Shown one piece after another: positions 8,524 through 17,602 of a stretch of 64,000 bases of DNA. Origin of the DNA: FACHB-1406 sp034189065 (GTDB lineage Bacteria > Cyanobacteriota > Cyanobacteriia > Cyanobacteriales > Spirulinaceae); the NCBI GenBank assembly GCA_034189065.1, contig JAXHVQ010000005.1, forward strand, positions 41,470 through 105,469, written 5' to 3'. Numbering within the stretch: position 1 is the stretch's first letter; every line of letters starts with the position of its first letter. The translations under genes were made by a program, and so were the position numbers. Under the pieces are notes generated by a model. The model saw nothing but the letters and a program-made list of their open reading frames with translations. It had not been told where the DNA came from and searched no databases.

Positions 8524-10047
8524 TCACCGGACGAAGGATTGTTCGTAAAGGGCGAGAATGGCTTGGGTGGCTTCTTCGACGCTCAGGCTGTCGGTGGTGA
8601 GTTCGATCGCGTCGGGTGCTTTGCGCAGAGGTGACAGCGAGCGGGTGCTGTCGAGAAAATCCCGTCGTTGAATGTCTTGTTCGAGTCGCTCGAAGTCGAT
8701 TTCAACTTCTCCTTGGGCTTTGAGGTCTTGCAGCCGTCGGCGCGCGCGTTCGCCCACTGAGGCGGTGAGGAAGATTTTCAGTTCGGCATCGGGAAAGACG
8801 CGAGTGCCAATATCGCGCCCTTCGGCAACGATCCCGCCTTTTTGTCCCCAGTTTCGCTGTTGGGCAACGAGCATTTGGCGGACGGCGGGAAGCCTCGATA
8901 CAGCGGAGACATGGGCGGTAATGGCGGAACTGCGGAGGGTGGACGTAATGTCTTGTTCTCCGACAAAGACCCGCGTTCCCGATTCGGTATTGGGAACGCG
9001 AAATTCGATCGCGGCCGAGTCTAAGAGTTCGGCAACGGCCGCTTCGTCTTCGACATCGATCCCCGCTTCCAAGACGAGGGCGGTGACGGCTCGATACATG
9101 GCTCCGGTATCGAGATGCAAAAAGCCCAAGGCTCGGGCAACGCGACGAGTCACCGTCGATTTTCCGGCTCCTGCGGGGCCATCAATGGCGATAATGGGTT
9201 TGCGGTTGCGCAGGAGGAGGTTATCAATGAGGCGTGTGGAGCCGAGATAGGCGGCGATGGCGACGAGTCCTTCGACTTCGATGCGCTCTAGGGGTCTCAA
9301 GGTGTGGGGATCGACGATTTCGAGGTAGTCTAATTTGACATCGGGGCTTGCGGTAAGTTTATCTTTGGCTGGGGCGAGCAGGGCAGACGTTTCTCGCTTT
9401 CCGGCGTTAAACTCCTCTTTCGCGGCTTGGAGACTGCGAAAGAGGATGGGAGCCTGCTCTTTTTCCACGGGGGTGAGGTATTGATTGCGAGAGCTGAGGG
9501 CAACTCCCGAAGTATCCCGCGCGATCGCGACGGCTCGAATTTCTACCGGCAGGTTTAAGTCCCGTACCAACCGGCGGATAATTGCCAACTGTTGGGCATC
9601 TTTTTCGCCAAAGTAAGCGCGCGTCGGTTGGGCGATGGCGAGCAGTTTAGTAACAATAGTCGCCACCCCTTGGAAATGTCCCGGTCGGCGGGGGCCGCAC
9701 AACACCGATAACATCTCGGCGGGGGGAATGACGAGGGTGTTATTTCCCCAGACTCCCAATTCTTGGGCGGAGGGGGCAAAGACTACATCGACTCCCCACT
9801 GCTCGCACAACTGGCAGTCCCGTTCGATCGCGCGCGGATACTGTTGGAAGTCTTCCTGCGGGCCGAATTGCAGGGGGTTGACAAAAATGCTCGCGACGAC
9901 GACCTCGTTTTCGGCGCGAGCTCGCTCGACCAAACTCTGATGACCGGCGTGTAAGGCTCCCATTGTGGGAACAAGGCCGAGGTCGCGATCGGGTCGAGTC
10001 CCGCCCAGGTCGGCTCGCAAACCCGCGATCGTTTTAAAGAGTCGCAC
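8524..10047 (-). CDS. panC/cmk: Bifunctional pantoate-beta-alanine ligase / (d)CMP kinase
   Basis: A 507-residue fusion of two enzymes. Residues 1 to about 275 are pantothenate synthetase: PTMGALHAGHQSLV carries the nucleotide-binding HxGH signature, followed by SIFVNPLQFGPQEDF and YFGEKDAQQL. Residues from about 283 are cytidylate kinase: IAIDGPAGAGKSTV is the P-loop, followed by LHLDTGAMYRAVTA and VAEGRDIGTRVFPDA. The first half joins pantoate and beta-alanine with ATP for coenzyme A synthesis; the second phosphorylates CMP/dCMP. The fusion is a known cyanobacterial arrangement. Both parts look complete. The start gives MRLFKTIAGLRA. Confidence 0.97.
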   Translation of the reverse strand: MRLFKTIAGLRADLGGTRPDRDLGLVPTMGALHAGHQSLVERARAENEVVVASIFVNPLQFGPQEDFQQYPRAIERDCQLCEQWGVDVVFAPSAQELGVWGNNTLVIPPAEMLSVLCGPRRPGHFQGVATIVTKLLAIAQPTRAYFGEKDAQQLAIIRRLVRDLNLPVEIRAVAIARDTSGVALSSRNQYLTPVEKEQAPILFRSLQAAKEEFNAGKRETSALLAPAKDKLTASPDVKLDYLEIVDPHTLRPLERIEVEGLVAIAAYLGSTRLIDNLLLRNRKPIIAIDGPAGAGKSTVTRRVARALGFLHLDTGAMYRAVTALVLEAGIDVEDEAAVAELLDSAAIEFRVPNTESGTRVFVGEQDITSTLRSSAITAHVSAVSRLPAVRQMLVAQQRNWGQKGGIVAEGRDIGTRVFPDAELKIFLTASVGERARRRLQDLKAQGEVEIDFERLEQDIQRRDFLDSTRSLSPLRKAPDAIELTTDSLSVEEATQAILALYEQSFVR

Positions 10048-10132
10048 GCTTCCTTCTCCTCCAAGTAATTACGAATTATGAATCTGCAACATTCACCCTT
10101 ACTTTATCTAATTCGCAATTCCTTCGCCGATT

Positions 10133-11083
10133 TTATCGCCCTAAAACTTCAACTTCTACCGGAGCAATTCCGCTGCCGTACATCCCGATTTTTCGGGCTG
10201 CCCCAACGGAGAGGTCGATGACTCTACCCCGAATGAAGGGGCCGCGATCGTTGATGCGCACGACGACGGAGCGACCGTTATTGCGATTGATGACGCGAAC
10301 CCGCGTGCCAAAGGGTAAGGTGCGGTGGGCGGCGGTCATGGCGTTTTGGTTGAAGCGTTCGCCGCTGGCGCTGCGGCGGCCGTGAAACCCCGGGCCGTAC
10401 CACGAAGCAATTCCTCGTTGCGTTCGGATAACGTTGTCGACTGCTTGCTCTGGGACAATGGGTTCGGGGCGCAGGGCAATTTCGTTGGTTTGTAAAGGTC
10501 GAGCGTTGCCTAACAAGCGTCTCAGGCGGTTGGTGGCTTGGAGGGCATCTTGGGTGAGGTCGCGCGTGGTATCGGGCAAAATGGTGGTTTCGTCGATCGC
10601 GGCCAATTCTTCGTCGTTGAGGGTGATGAGATAGGCTTCGCGATCGCTATTCCAGCCGACGGTTAGGGCGCTGGCATCGAGGTCTTCTCCATTGAGGGCG
10701 TTGAAGCGGTTGGCAGCATCGGTAGCCCGCTGAACGGGGGTGAGGGCTGCTTCTGTGGAGTCTGTAGAGGAGGAGGTTGTTTTAGCCGCTGACTGGCTGT
10801 TGAGGAAGGTGAGGACGGGAATGCTGCGGATGTAGAGCGTGGCGGCTGGCTTGTTTCTCCACGAATGAGAATAAACCCGGGTGAGGCTGGTGGTAGCGGC
10901 TGCAATTTCCCCTTGGGGAATTTCGGGCGAGGGGGTAGGCCGGTCTGAGGCGATGGTTTGGGGAACGGGAACTGTTTGCGCGATCGCGGGGGTTCCTATG
11001 CTGGCGATTGTGGTGACAAACCCCGCACCTAAGCTGGTGGCGAGGACGGAACGGGCAATGCGGTTGAATTGTGTGTGGCTCAT
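10133..11083 (-). CDS. RlpA-like double-psi beta-barrel protein, exported
   Basis: The ATG at 11083 gives MSHTQFNRIARSVLATSLGA and a good signal peptide ending near AIAQ; an upstream start at 11278 would bury the signal, so I choose the inner one (316 residues). The C-terminal third holds the RlpA/DPBB barrel: GIASWYGPGFHGRRSASGE, then MTAAHRTLPFGTRVRVIN and RINDRGPF...RVIDLSVGAA. The middle (about residues 70-190) is a less conserved domain. RlpA proteins act on peptidoglycan as septal lytic transglycosylases or bind it; the Asp and Glu/His positions of the barrel are present. No SPOR domain is seen. Confidence 0.9.
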   Translation of the reverse strand: MSHTQFNRIARSVLATSLGAGFVTTIASIGTPAIAQTVPVPQTIASDRPTPSPEIPQGEIAAATTSLTRVYSHSWRNKPAATLYIRSIPVLTFLNSQSAAKTTSSSTDSTEAALTPVQRATDAANRFNALNGEDLDASALTVGWNSDREAYLITLNDEELAAIDETTILPDTTRDLTQDALQATNRLRRLLGNARPLQTNEIALRPEPIVPEQAVDNVIRTQRGIASWYGPGFHGRRSASGERFNQNAMTAAHRTLPFGTRVRVINRNNGRSVVVRINDRGPFIRGRVIDLSVGAARKIGMYGSGIAPVEVEVLGR

Positions 11084-11578
11084 AGAGTTTTTGGGTGGGA
11101 ATGCCTCCTCGAAAGCGAGCGGTTTGGATGCGACGATGCGCGGTTGCTCTTCAGGTTTCCGATCGGCGGGTCTGCTCAAACTGCAACAGACTATCACGAA
11201 GTTTGGGAGTTGGGGATCGGTACTGTGGGGCCGAAAAGCTCCTTTTTTTCTTCGCTCTATCGGTGAAAGGCTTACCACACCTGCCTTAGAGTTGAACGAT
11301 AAAATTTACTTTTATTTACAATGTTTTATGAAACTCTGGGAGCTGCACAAGATTATCTGATATATGGAAGAATTCAGAATGGGAGAATAGAAGAATTCAG
11401 AATGGGAGAATTCAAGAGAGTTGGGGGAGTTACTAAAAGTAGGAAATATTCTTATACTGTTGATATTTTATTTAGAAACGCTATACTGTAATTAAAGATT
11501 CGTACAGATTTAAAGGCGAGCGACAAATCATTGAAACTAGGCAATATCTTAACGCTGTTTTCGTTTCGTTTGAAAATG
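11084..11578. other. Intergenic stretch with a 22-bp direct duplication
   Basis: Bases 11367-11388 and 11390-11411 are two identical 22-bp copies (GAAGAATTCAGAATGGGAGA + AT) one base apart. The rest is AT-rich with no gene, and should contain the promoter of the rlpA-like gene on its left side. Open frames on the plus strand here are shadows. Confidence 0.55.
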
Positions 11579-12004
11579 CTACAAAGACTTAGGAAATACC
11601 ATCGACTGCTTGATATTTACATATCCCAAATGTTGATAGAAACCATGCGCGTCCTGTCGAATGATATTAGAACGAACAAGAACGCTGTGACAGCCTTTAT
11701 CGCGCGCCCACTGTTCGATTTGTTCGACCAGTTTGCGCCCGATCGCGCGGCGACGGTAGTTTTCATCGACGGCTAGGGCAAAAATGAGAGCAAGGGTCGG
11801 CGCGATCGCCAGCGCGCAGCGATGGACGTGAACCCAGCCTACAACCTCCTTGCCGATCGCTGCAACATAAATAGCATGGTCTTCGTGGTGCAGCAACGTT
11901 TTAAGGCGCTGCTGCATTTGGGAGACTGTCGCCGGGTAGCCAAGTTGTGCCGAAAGTCGAACGAGGCGATGGGCATCATCCTCGCAAGCAAGGCGAATTT
12001 TCAT
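11579..12004 (-). CDS. GNAT family N-acetyltransferase
   Basis: From the ATG at 12004 (MKIRLACEDDAHRLVRLSAQ) the protein has 141 residues. It shows the GNAT order: N-terminal helix pair, VVGWVHVHR strand, ALIFALAVDENYRRRAIGRK, where RRRAIGRK is the acetyl-CoA pyrophosphate-binding Q/RxxGxG/A motif, and GFYQHLGY near the end. It should transfer an acetyl group from acetyl-CoA to an amine; the substrate is unknown. The longer frame starting at 12037 adds eleven residues without conservation. Confidence 0.88.
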   Translation of the reverse strand: MKIRLACEDDAHRLVRLSAQLGYPATVSQMQQRLKTLLHHEDHAIYVAAIGKEVVGWVHVHRCALAIAPTLALIFALAVDENYRRRAIGRKLVEQIEQWARDKGCHSVLVRSNIIRQDAHGFYQHLGYVNIKQSMVFPKSL

Positions 12005-12079
12005 TGAAAATACTGATTCGGTTTTAAAAATCCCCACCCATTTTTCGGTGGGGAAACTGTAGTCAATTTTAAGTTAATC

Positions 12080-12988
12080 TCAATCGACTTCCTCATCGTG
12101 TTCGCCAAACACCATTTGTAAAACCATAGGTTTGCCCCCATCGCGGTGGTGCCGGTCTGCCCAAGCCCGAATAGTTTCGTCCAGGTCTTCCTTGGCGTAT
12201 TCTAGATATTCAGGGGGAATATCGAGTGTTTCTAATACCCGCATCACATTATTTTTCCGATCGGCCCAGTCCCGCATCAGGCGAAAATAGCGAGCGGTTT
12301 CCTCAATGGTCGTATAAGTACGCTCTTCGAGGTCCACTGGCGAATAACTCGCCCGCGTGAGAGCATAAAACGGCAATCCAAAAGCGCGATCGACTCGCAT
12401 CACCGTTCCCGAATAAATGAGACGGCGCTTAATATGCTCTGCCAAAGCTTCGCTCATCGGCATTTGGCGTTCGGGCGCAAACTCTTCTTGGGAACGTTGA
12501 TGGAGATATTCAATGAGTTCTAAAAACTGAAAAGAGTTAATCAGTTGGGCATCGGGAATGCCTTTAGGGAGTTTCTTTTCCAGTTGCTCTTTTTCTTCCA
12601 CGTCGAGGCTAGAACAATGAATCCGCGATCGCCCGGGCTGCCACGGATACTTCTCTAACCAAACATAAGGAAATTGAATCAGATAGCGGGGTTCTTGGGA
12701 ACCCAACATTTTGAGAAGCGTCCCTTCGCTCAAAGCTTGTTTAATTTCTCCAACAATTGCTTTGACTCGTCTGGGCTCTATGTGATGCAGGTGTCCGGTC
12801 ATGCGAATATTTTCGCCCTGTTCCACATAGGTGGCATAGATGGCACATTTGGCTGCGGTGGCTGCCGCATCTAAAAATGCGCCGTGTCGATGCCCGCTCG
12901 TCCTCATGGCACTGAATGCTAAATAGAATAGAATCCGATCCATCGCGCTGGGGCTAAGGTTTTGGATCAGATCGACATCTTTGCTCAT
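12080..12988 (-). CDS. hetR: HetR, heterocyst/pattern differentiation transcription regulator
   Basis: The 302-residue protein from the ATG at 12988 (MSKDVDLIQNLSPSAMDRIL) aligns by eye along the whole length with HetR: YLAFSAMRTSGHRHGAFLDA, AATAAKCAIYATYVEQG, KMLGSQEPRYLIQFPYVWLE, KYPWQPGRSR and IIRAWAD-like RAWADRHH at the end. HetR binds DNA as a dimer and is controlled by RGSGR-type peptides in heterocyst formers. It also occurs in filamentous species that make no heterocysts, and I see no nif or het genes nearby. The frame extends 24 codons upstream but those lack conservation. It lies 3' of the cyclase gene on the same strand, separated by a strong hairpin, so it probably has its own promoter. 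Confidence 0.97.
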   Translation of the reverse strand: MSKDVDLIQNLSPSAMDRILFYLAFSAMRTSGHRHGAFLDAAATAAKCAIYATYVEQGENIRMTGHLHHIEPRRVKAIVGEIKQALSEGTLLKMLGSQEPRYLIQFPYVWLEKYPWQPGRSRIHCSSLDVEEKEQLEKKLPKGIPDAQLINSFQFLELIEYLHQRSQEEFAPERQMPMSEALAEHIKRRLIYSGTVMRVDRAFGLPFYALTRASYSPVDLEERTYTTIEETARYFRLMRDWADRKNNVMRVLETLDIPPEYLEYAKEDLDETIRAWADRHHRDGGKPMVLQMVFGEHDEEVD

Positions 12989-13178
12989 GATGCTAACAAT
13001 GACCTTGCAGGGGGATAAGTTGACAATCTGAGGGGAGTCGAATGTCAAGGGCAGATGCACGTCGTCCCTCGACCTAACTTCCTATGTATTGCGTTCTGCA
13101 CCCCGATCTCAAGATTTCACACTTTATTATAGAAAATAAATGTCAAAGCGCAAAGTGGGAAGAGAGGTCTGTAACCCC

Positions 13179-13201
13179 CTCAAGGGTTCGCGTCCCTTGA
13201 G
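13179..13201 (-). terminator. Stem-loop downstream of the cyclase gene
   Basis: CTCAAGGG and CCCTTGAG form a perfect 8-bp stem around a 7-base loop, 12 bases after the stop of the cyclase gene and about 190 bases before hetR. There is no long U-run, so it may be an attenuating hairpin or mRNA 3' end rather than a classical intrinsic terminator. Confidence 0.6.
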
Positions 13202-13213
13202 TTCAGGGAACTC

Positions 13214-15199
13214 TCATGGTTTGACCTCGCCCGGTTTTAACCAGTAGGCGAGCATTTGACCTTTTCCTTTCAGCTCGATGGTTCCTCGCTCTTCAAAACA
13301 AAACTGGTGCCCGAGGCGATCGCGAACGGTCGCCGTCACTTGAATGCGGCCCGGAAGACTGCTCGATTCCAGGCGCGAGGCGATATTGACAGTATCTCCC
13401 CAAAGGTCATAGCTAAATTTACTGATGCCAATAACTCCAGCGACCACCGGACCCATATGAATACCGATGCGCAATTGCAAGTTCTGCTGCGTTTCGCGAT
13501 TATACTGTGCTAAAGTTGCTTGCATATCGAGGGCCATGCGCGCGATCGCGGCAGCGCGATCGGGGTCGGGTATGGGCAAACCTCCTACTACCATGTAACT
13601 GTCGCCAATGGTCTTGATTTTTTCTAAACCGTACTGAGTGGCAAGTTGGTCGAACTCAGAAAAAATGACGTTCAGCATTTCAACTAATTGTGCGGGCGTT
13701 TTTTGCGACGCAAAACTCGTAAATCCAACTAAATCAGCAAAGAGAACGCTTGCCTCCTCAAAATAATCGGCGATGGGACTTTCGCCCGACTGCAAGCGGA
13801 CGGCGATGGGTTCGGGTAAAATATTCAATAATAGGCGCTGCTGGGTTTCTTGGGCCTGCTTGCGATCGCTAATATCGGAAACCGTCCCTTCGTAATACAA
13901 CAGCGTTCCTTGAGAATCCCGTACCGCCCGCGCGCTTTCGGAAATCCAAATCGCCGTCCCATCCTTGCGATAGACTCGCGCCTCAAAGCCGGTCACCGCA
14001 TTATCCACATCCATCGCTGCCACAAACTCAGAACGACGCTCGGCATCTACGTATAACTGCTGGGAAATTTCCTTAATCGACTGCATTAAGTCTTCAGGAG
14101 AAGCATAGCCGTACATCCTCGACAAAGCTGGATTCGCGCTTAAAAAGCGGCCCGAAGGCGTAGACTGATAAATCCCCTCCACCGCATTTTCCACCAAATT
14201 GTGGTAGCGCAACTCCGCCAAACGCTTGGCTTCTTCTGCTTCTTTACGCTGAATCAGCGAAGCAATTTGCGTTGCCACTGCCCGAACCAACTCCTCTACC
14301 TGCGTCTGGTACGATAGTAGCTCGTAACTATAGAAAACCAAAACCGCGATCGCCTCGCGAGCCCCCAGCGCGATCGGAACGCCCAAAGCCGCCTTCAACC
14401 CCACTGCCTGCGCCATCCCAGAACGCACAAACCGCTCGGGCTGGCTCGAGCAATCCTCAATCCACTCCGACTGCTGCGATACCCAAATCCGCCCGGGCAA
14501 CCCCACGCCTCGCGCAAAGGTCTGATCCTGACTTTGTTGTTGAAACGCGGCTACCCCCGAATCTAACAACCGACCCGGAATGCAACGCAGTACCGTCCCA
14601 TCCTTATTGGGAATCCACGCTTCTCCATAAACCCAATGAAGCGACTGACACACCAAATACAAAAGCGCCTCAAACGCCGAAGGTAAATCCGGCGCGCGGT
14701 TAATCGCTTGGGAAACCATCAACATCAAACTGCTTTCCATTTCTGCGCGCTGGCGCTCTTGAATTTCCAGTTGCAGTCGCTCGTTTTGCTCTTTCAGTTG
14801 CATCGTCAAAGCGTACAAGCGTAAGTGAACATCGACGCGCGCTATCACTTCCTCCGGCTGAATCGGCTTGGTGATAAAATCCACTGCTCCCAGCTTCAAA
14901 CCCTTGAGCTTATCCGTCAATTCGGTATTAGAAACTGCCGTTAGAAAAATAATCGGAATACTCTGTGTCAGGGGCGAGCTTTTCAGGCGGCGGCACGTTT
15001 CAAATCCATCGATTCCCGGCATTCTCACATCGAGCAAAATCAAATCGGGAATCGTCCGTTCTGCTTTTTTAATTCCGCTTTCGCCGGTTTTGGCAACAAT
15101 GACTTCATACCCCGCCCCCACCAAAAGCTCGGAAATCAATTTAAGATTATTAAGATTGTCGTCTACAAGTAAAATCCGAAATTTTTCCTGGGTTGACAT
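13214..15199 (-). CDS. REC-GAF-PAS class III adenylate cyclase
   Basis: The 661-residue protein has an N-terminal receiver domain (ILLVDDNLNN, LILLDVRMPG with the phospho-Asp, FITKPI), a coiled coil (125-160), a GAF domain (about 165-330), a PAS/PAC unit (335-450, ending DISDRKQ) and a C-terminal cyclase domain (470-655). In the cyclase, VLFADLVGFTSFAS gives the first metal Asp, EKIKTIGDSYMVVGG the substrate Lys and second Asp, and YDLWGDTVNIASRL the Asp/Arg pair. Lys and Asp at the specificity positions predict ATP rather than GTP. Phosphorylation from a neighbouring kinase should tune cAMP production. It is followed by hetR and preceded by REC-kinase genes on the same strand. Confidence 0.95.
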   Translation of the reverse strand: MSTQEKFRILLVDDNLNNLKLISELLVGAGYEVIVAKTGESGIKKAERTIPDLILLDVRMPGIDGFETCRRLKSSPLTQSIPIIFLTAVSNTELTDKLKGLKLGAVDFITKPIQPEEVIARVDVHLRLYALTMQLKEQNERLQLEIQERQRAEMESSLMLMVSQAINRAPDLPSAFEALLYLVCQSLHWVYGEAWIPNKDGTVLRCIPGRLLDSGVAAFQQQSQDQTFARGVGLPGRIWVSQQSEWIEDCSSQPERFVRSGMAQAVGLKAALGVPIALGAREAIAVLVFYSYELLSYQTQVEELVRAVATQIASLIQRKEAEEAKRLAELRYHNLVENAVEGIYQSTPSGRFLSANPALSRMYGYASPEDLMQSIKEISQQLYVDAERRSEFVAAMDVDNAVTGFEARVYRKDGTAIWISESARAVRDSQGTLLYYEGTVSDISDRKQAQETQQRLLLNILPEPIAVRLQSGESPIADYFEEASVLFADLVGFTSFASQKTPAQLVEMLNVIFSEFDQLATQYGLEKIKTIGDSYMVVGGLPIPDPDRAAAIARMALDMQATLAQYNRETQQNLQLRIGIHMGPVVAGVIGISKFSYDLWGDTVNIASRLESSSLPGRIQVTATVRDRLGHQFCFEERGTIELKGKGQMLAYWLKPGEVKP

Positions 15200-15207
15200 T
15201 ACAGTTA

Positions 15208-17124
15208 TTAGGGCAGGTGAGACTCAATCAAGGTCACAATTTCTTCGTCTTCAAAGGCATCTGCTAATTCCAAAACTCGGCTTGTAAAAGTCTGGTATCG
15301 AGCATCGAGTTCTCGCAGTCGATACGCTTCTTCTTTGATGACATAAACATCGCCATTGAGCGCTGCATCGTAAAGCAGGATGAGTTCTTCTGATGGTGGC
15401 AGGATAATCTGAGTTGACGAATCATTTTTTTCTCCGTTGTTCTCCTCCTGTTCGTAAATCCAAGTGAGATTTAAGTACGTTTGCAGTTTTTCGAGCAACT
15501 CCTCGAAGCGAACGGGTTTAGGGAGAAAATCGTTACAGCCCGCTTCTTTACTCTTTTGACGTTCCGAACTGAAAACACTTGCGGAGGAGGCAATAACTAT
15601 AATATCTTGCAGTATCGGAGACTGGCGCAACTGGCGAGTAATTTCCCAACCATCTAACTTCGGCAAAATTAGGTCGGTAATTACTAAATCGGGTTGAAGT
15701 TGACTGGCTTTTTCTAACCCTTCTTTCCCATCTACCGCCTCAAACATTTCAAAACCGAGGGGAGCAAGCATATTCACTAAAACTAGCCGATTTTCCCAGC
15801 GATCGTCCACGACCAAAACTTTTCGCCTCGACCCCTCATAGCCAATGATATTGTTAACTAGGGGAACAGCATGACTGATTCTCTGGGGAAAAGCAATTGG
15901 AAAGTCAAGGTCGATCCAAAATGTACTCCCGCTTCCCAGGCAACTTTCAACACAAACTTGACTTCCCATTAAGGCGGCGAGTTTTTGGGTAATCGCTAAT
16001 CCCAATCCCGCACCTTCAATTTTTTTCGCTCTTTCTCCAACTTGCTCAAATGGTAGGAAAATACTTTCTAGTTGCTCGGGGGCAATGCCAACTCCCGTAT
16101 CTTCGACCTGAAAACGGAGGGTATAAGTTTCGGAATCGCTTCTTTTGATATCGTCTCCTGCGACTAAAGTACCGACTTTGAAAATGACGCTTCCTCGTTC
16201 TGTATATTTAATCGCATTGCTGAGAAGGTTGAGCAAAATTTGGAGCAATCTTTTTTGATCGGCTTTGATTCCGGCTGGAAGTTGGTTGAGAACTTGGTAG
16301 TCGAACTTAATATCTTTTTGCTCTGCTTTCACTCTAAATATTTCAACAATTTCATCTAAGAAAGAAGGTAGCGAAAAAGTCGTTAAGTGCAGCTCAAATC
16401 TTTGAGCTTCTATTTTTGATAAATCTAGAACTTCTTCTATTAAATCCAATAAATGATTTCCGCATTTATAAATAATTTCTAGCCCCTCTTTTTCCTTAGA
16501 AGAAGCAAGTTGGTTGCGTCGCAGAATTTGAGCGTATCCTAAAATTCCGTTGAGTGGCGTTCGCAGCTCGTGGCTCATATTTGCCAGAAATTCGCTTTTA
16601 GCTTGATTGGCAATCTCTGCAACTTTCTTTGCCTCTACCAGTTCGGCAGTTCGCTCGAAAACTTTGTGTTCTAAGGAAGCATTTAACTGTTTCAGCTCTT
16701 CGTTTTGCTGAGTTAGTTTTTTGGTTTGAGCATGGCTCAATAATGCTTCTTTTACGGTTAAAATCAAGTCTGTTGCTTCCCAAGGTTTGGCAATATAGCG
16801 GTAGAGATTAGCTTTATTGACGGCATTTCCGACTTGTTCGGCGCTGGCTTGACCGGTTAAGAGGATTTTGAGGATTTCAGGACGGTTTTTATGCAGTTCT
16901 ATCAATAATTCGTCCCCTTTCATTCCCGGCATTATTTGGTCGGTAATGACGAGAGGAACTTCAATGTTACTTTCTTCGAGTTCTTGGATAATTTCAAGGG
17001 CTTCTTCAGCGCTTTCTGCCAGTTCAACATCGTAGTTGCGAGCGATTTGTTGAGCGAGTTGATCCCTCAAACTGGTCAGAACCATTTTTTCATCGTCTAC
17101 ACAAATAATTGTGTCTTTATTCAT
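15208..17124 (-). CDS. Hybrid histidine kinase REC-HisKA-HATPase-REC
   Basis: The 638-residue protein has a first receiver (residues 5-125; ITDQIMPGMKGDELL, RYIAKPW), a coiled coil, the phosphoacceptor segment SEFLANMSHELRTPLNGILG (His near 190), an ATPase domain with DTGVGIAP and GAGLGLAITQKL, a second receiver (about 435-555; VVDDRWENRLVL, ITDLILPKLDGWE, FLPKPV), and a helical tail of about 70 residues. The classical HELRTPLNG box differs from the NNP-type kinases elsewhere in the window. Only 8 bases separate its stop from the cyclase start, and its start overlaps the stop of the REC gene before it, so these genes are very likely one operon. Confidence 0.96.
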   Translation of the reverse strand: MNKDTIICVDDEKMVLTSLRDQLAQQIARNYDVELAESAEEALEIIQELEESNIEVPLVITDQIMPGMKGDELLIELHKNRPEILKILLTGQASAEQVGNAVNKANLYRYIAKPWEATDLILTVKEALLSHAQTKKLTQQNEELKQLNASLEHKVFERTAELVEAKKVAEIANQAKSEFLANMSHELRTPLNGILGYAQILRRNQLASSKEKEGLEIIYKCGNHLLDLIEEVLDLSKIEAQRFELHLTTFSLPSFLDEIVEIFRVKAEQKDIKFDYQVLNQLPAGIKADQKRLLQILLNLLSNAIKYTERGSVIFKVGTLVAGDDIKRSDSETYTLRFQVEDTGVGIAPEQLESIFLPFEQVGERAKKIEGAGLGLAITQKLAALMGSQVCVESCLGSGSTFWIDLDFPIAFPQRISHAVPLVNNIIGYEGSRRKVLVVDDRWENRLVLVNMLAPLGFEMFEAVDGKEGLEKASQLQPDLVITDLILPKLDGWEITRQLRQSPILQDIIVIASSASVFSSERQKSKEAGCNDFLPKPVRFEELLEKLQTYLNLTWIYEQEENNGEKNDSSTQIILPPSEELILLYDAALNGDVYVIKEEAYRLRELDARYQTFTSRVLELADAFEDEEIVTLIESHLP

Positions 17125-17518
17125 TCATTTCCTCCAGTCCTGATTTGAGAACTTCAATGAGAGTTTTCTCGTCCCAGGGTTTGGGAAGATAGCGGTGGAG
17201 ATTGGCATATTGGCGAGTTCGTTCGATCGCTTCGTCTTCTGCCTGACCGGTGAGAAGGACTTTAACGATATTAGGAAAGTCTTGGTGAACGCGGATGAGA
17301 AATTCGTCGCCCTTCATATGAGGCATTAGCCAATCTGAAACAATAATTAAAACAACTGCATCTTCCTGCTGCAATTCTTCAATGATTTCCCACGCTTCTT
17401 CAGCGCTTTCTGCGAGTTCGCAGCCGTAGTCTGCATCGAAGTTATGGGCGATCTGGTCTCGCAAACTGGTTAGAACGATTCGTTCGTCGTCTACGCATAA
17501 GATGATTTTTTTTGACAT
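17117..17518 (-). CDS. Stand-alone receiver domain protein
   Basis: The 133-residue protein is one receiver domain: ILCVDDERIVLTSLRDQIA, IIVSDWLMPHMKGDEFL with the phospho-Asp, LLTGQA and RYLPKPW. There is no output domain. It closely resembles the N-terminal receivers of its two neighbours (shared SLRDQ(I/L)A, MKGDE, LTGQA, KPW), so the three probably arose by duplication. Its stop overlaps the next start by 8 bases (ATGAATGA context), implying coupled translation. It may act as a phosphate shuttle between the flanking kinases. Confidence 0.95.
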   Translation of the reverse strand: MSKKIILCVDDERIVLTSLRDQIAHNFDADYGCELAESAEEAWEIIEELQQEDAVVLIIVSDWLMPHMKGDEFLIRVHQDFPNIVKVLLTGQAEDEAIERTRQYANLHRYLPKPWDEKTLIEVLKSGLEEMNE

Positions 17519-17602
17519 TCTTTATACTTAATTTATCGAGCTTGGTCTCAAATTAGCTTCTGGTGTCGGTCTTTTGGGACATCCTTTTGCGCGAAAATGG
17601 TC

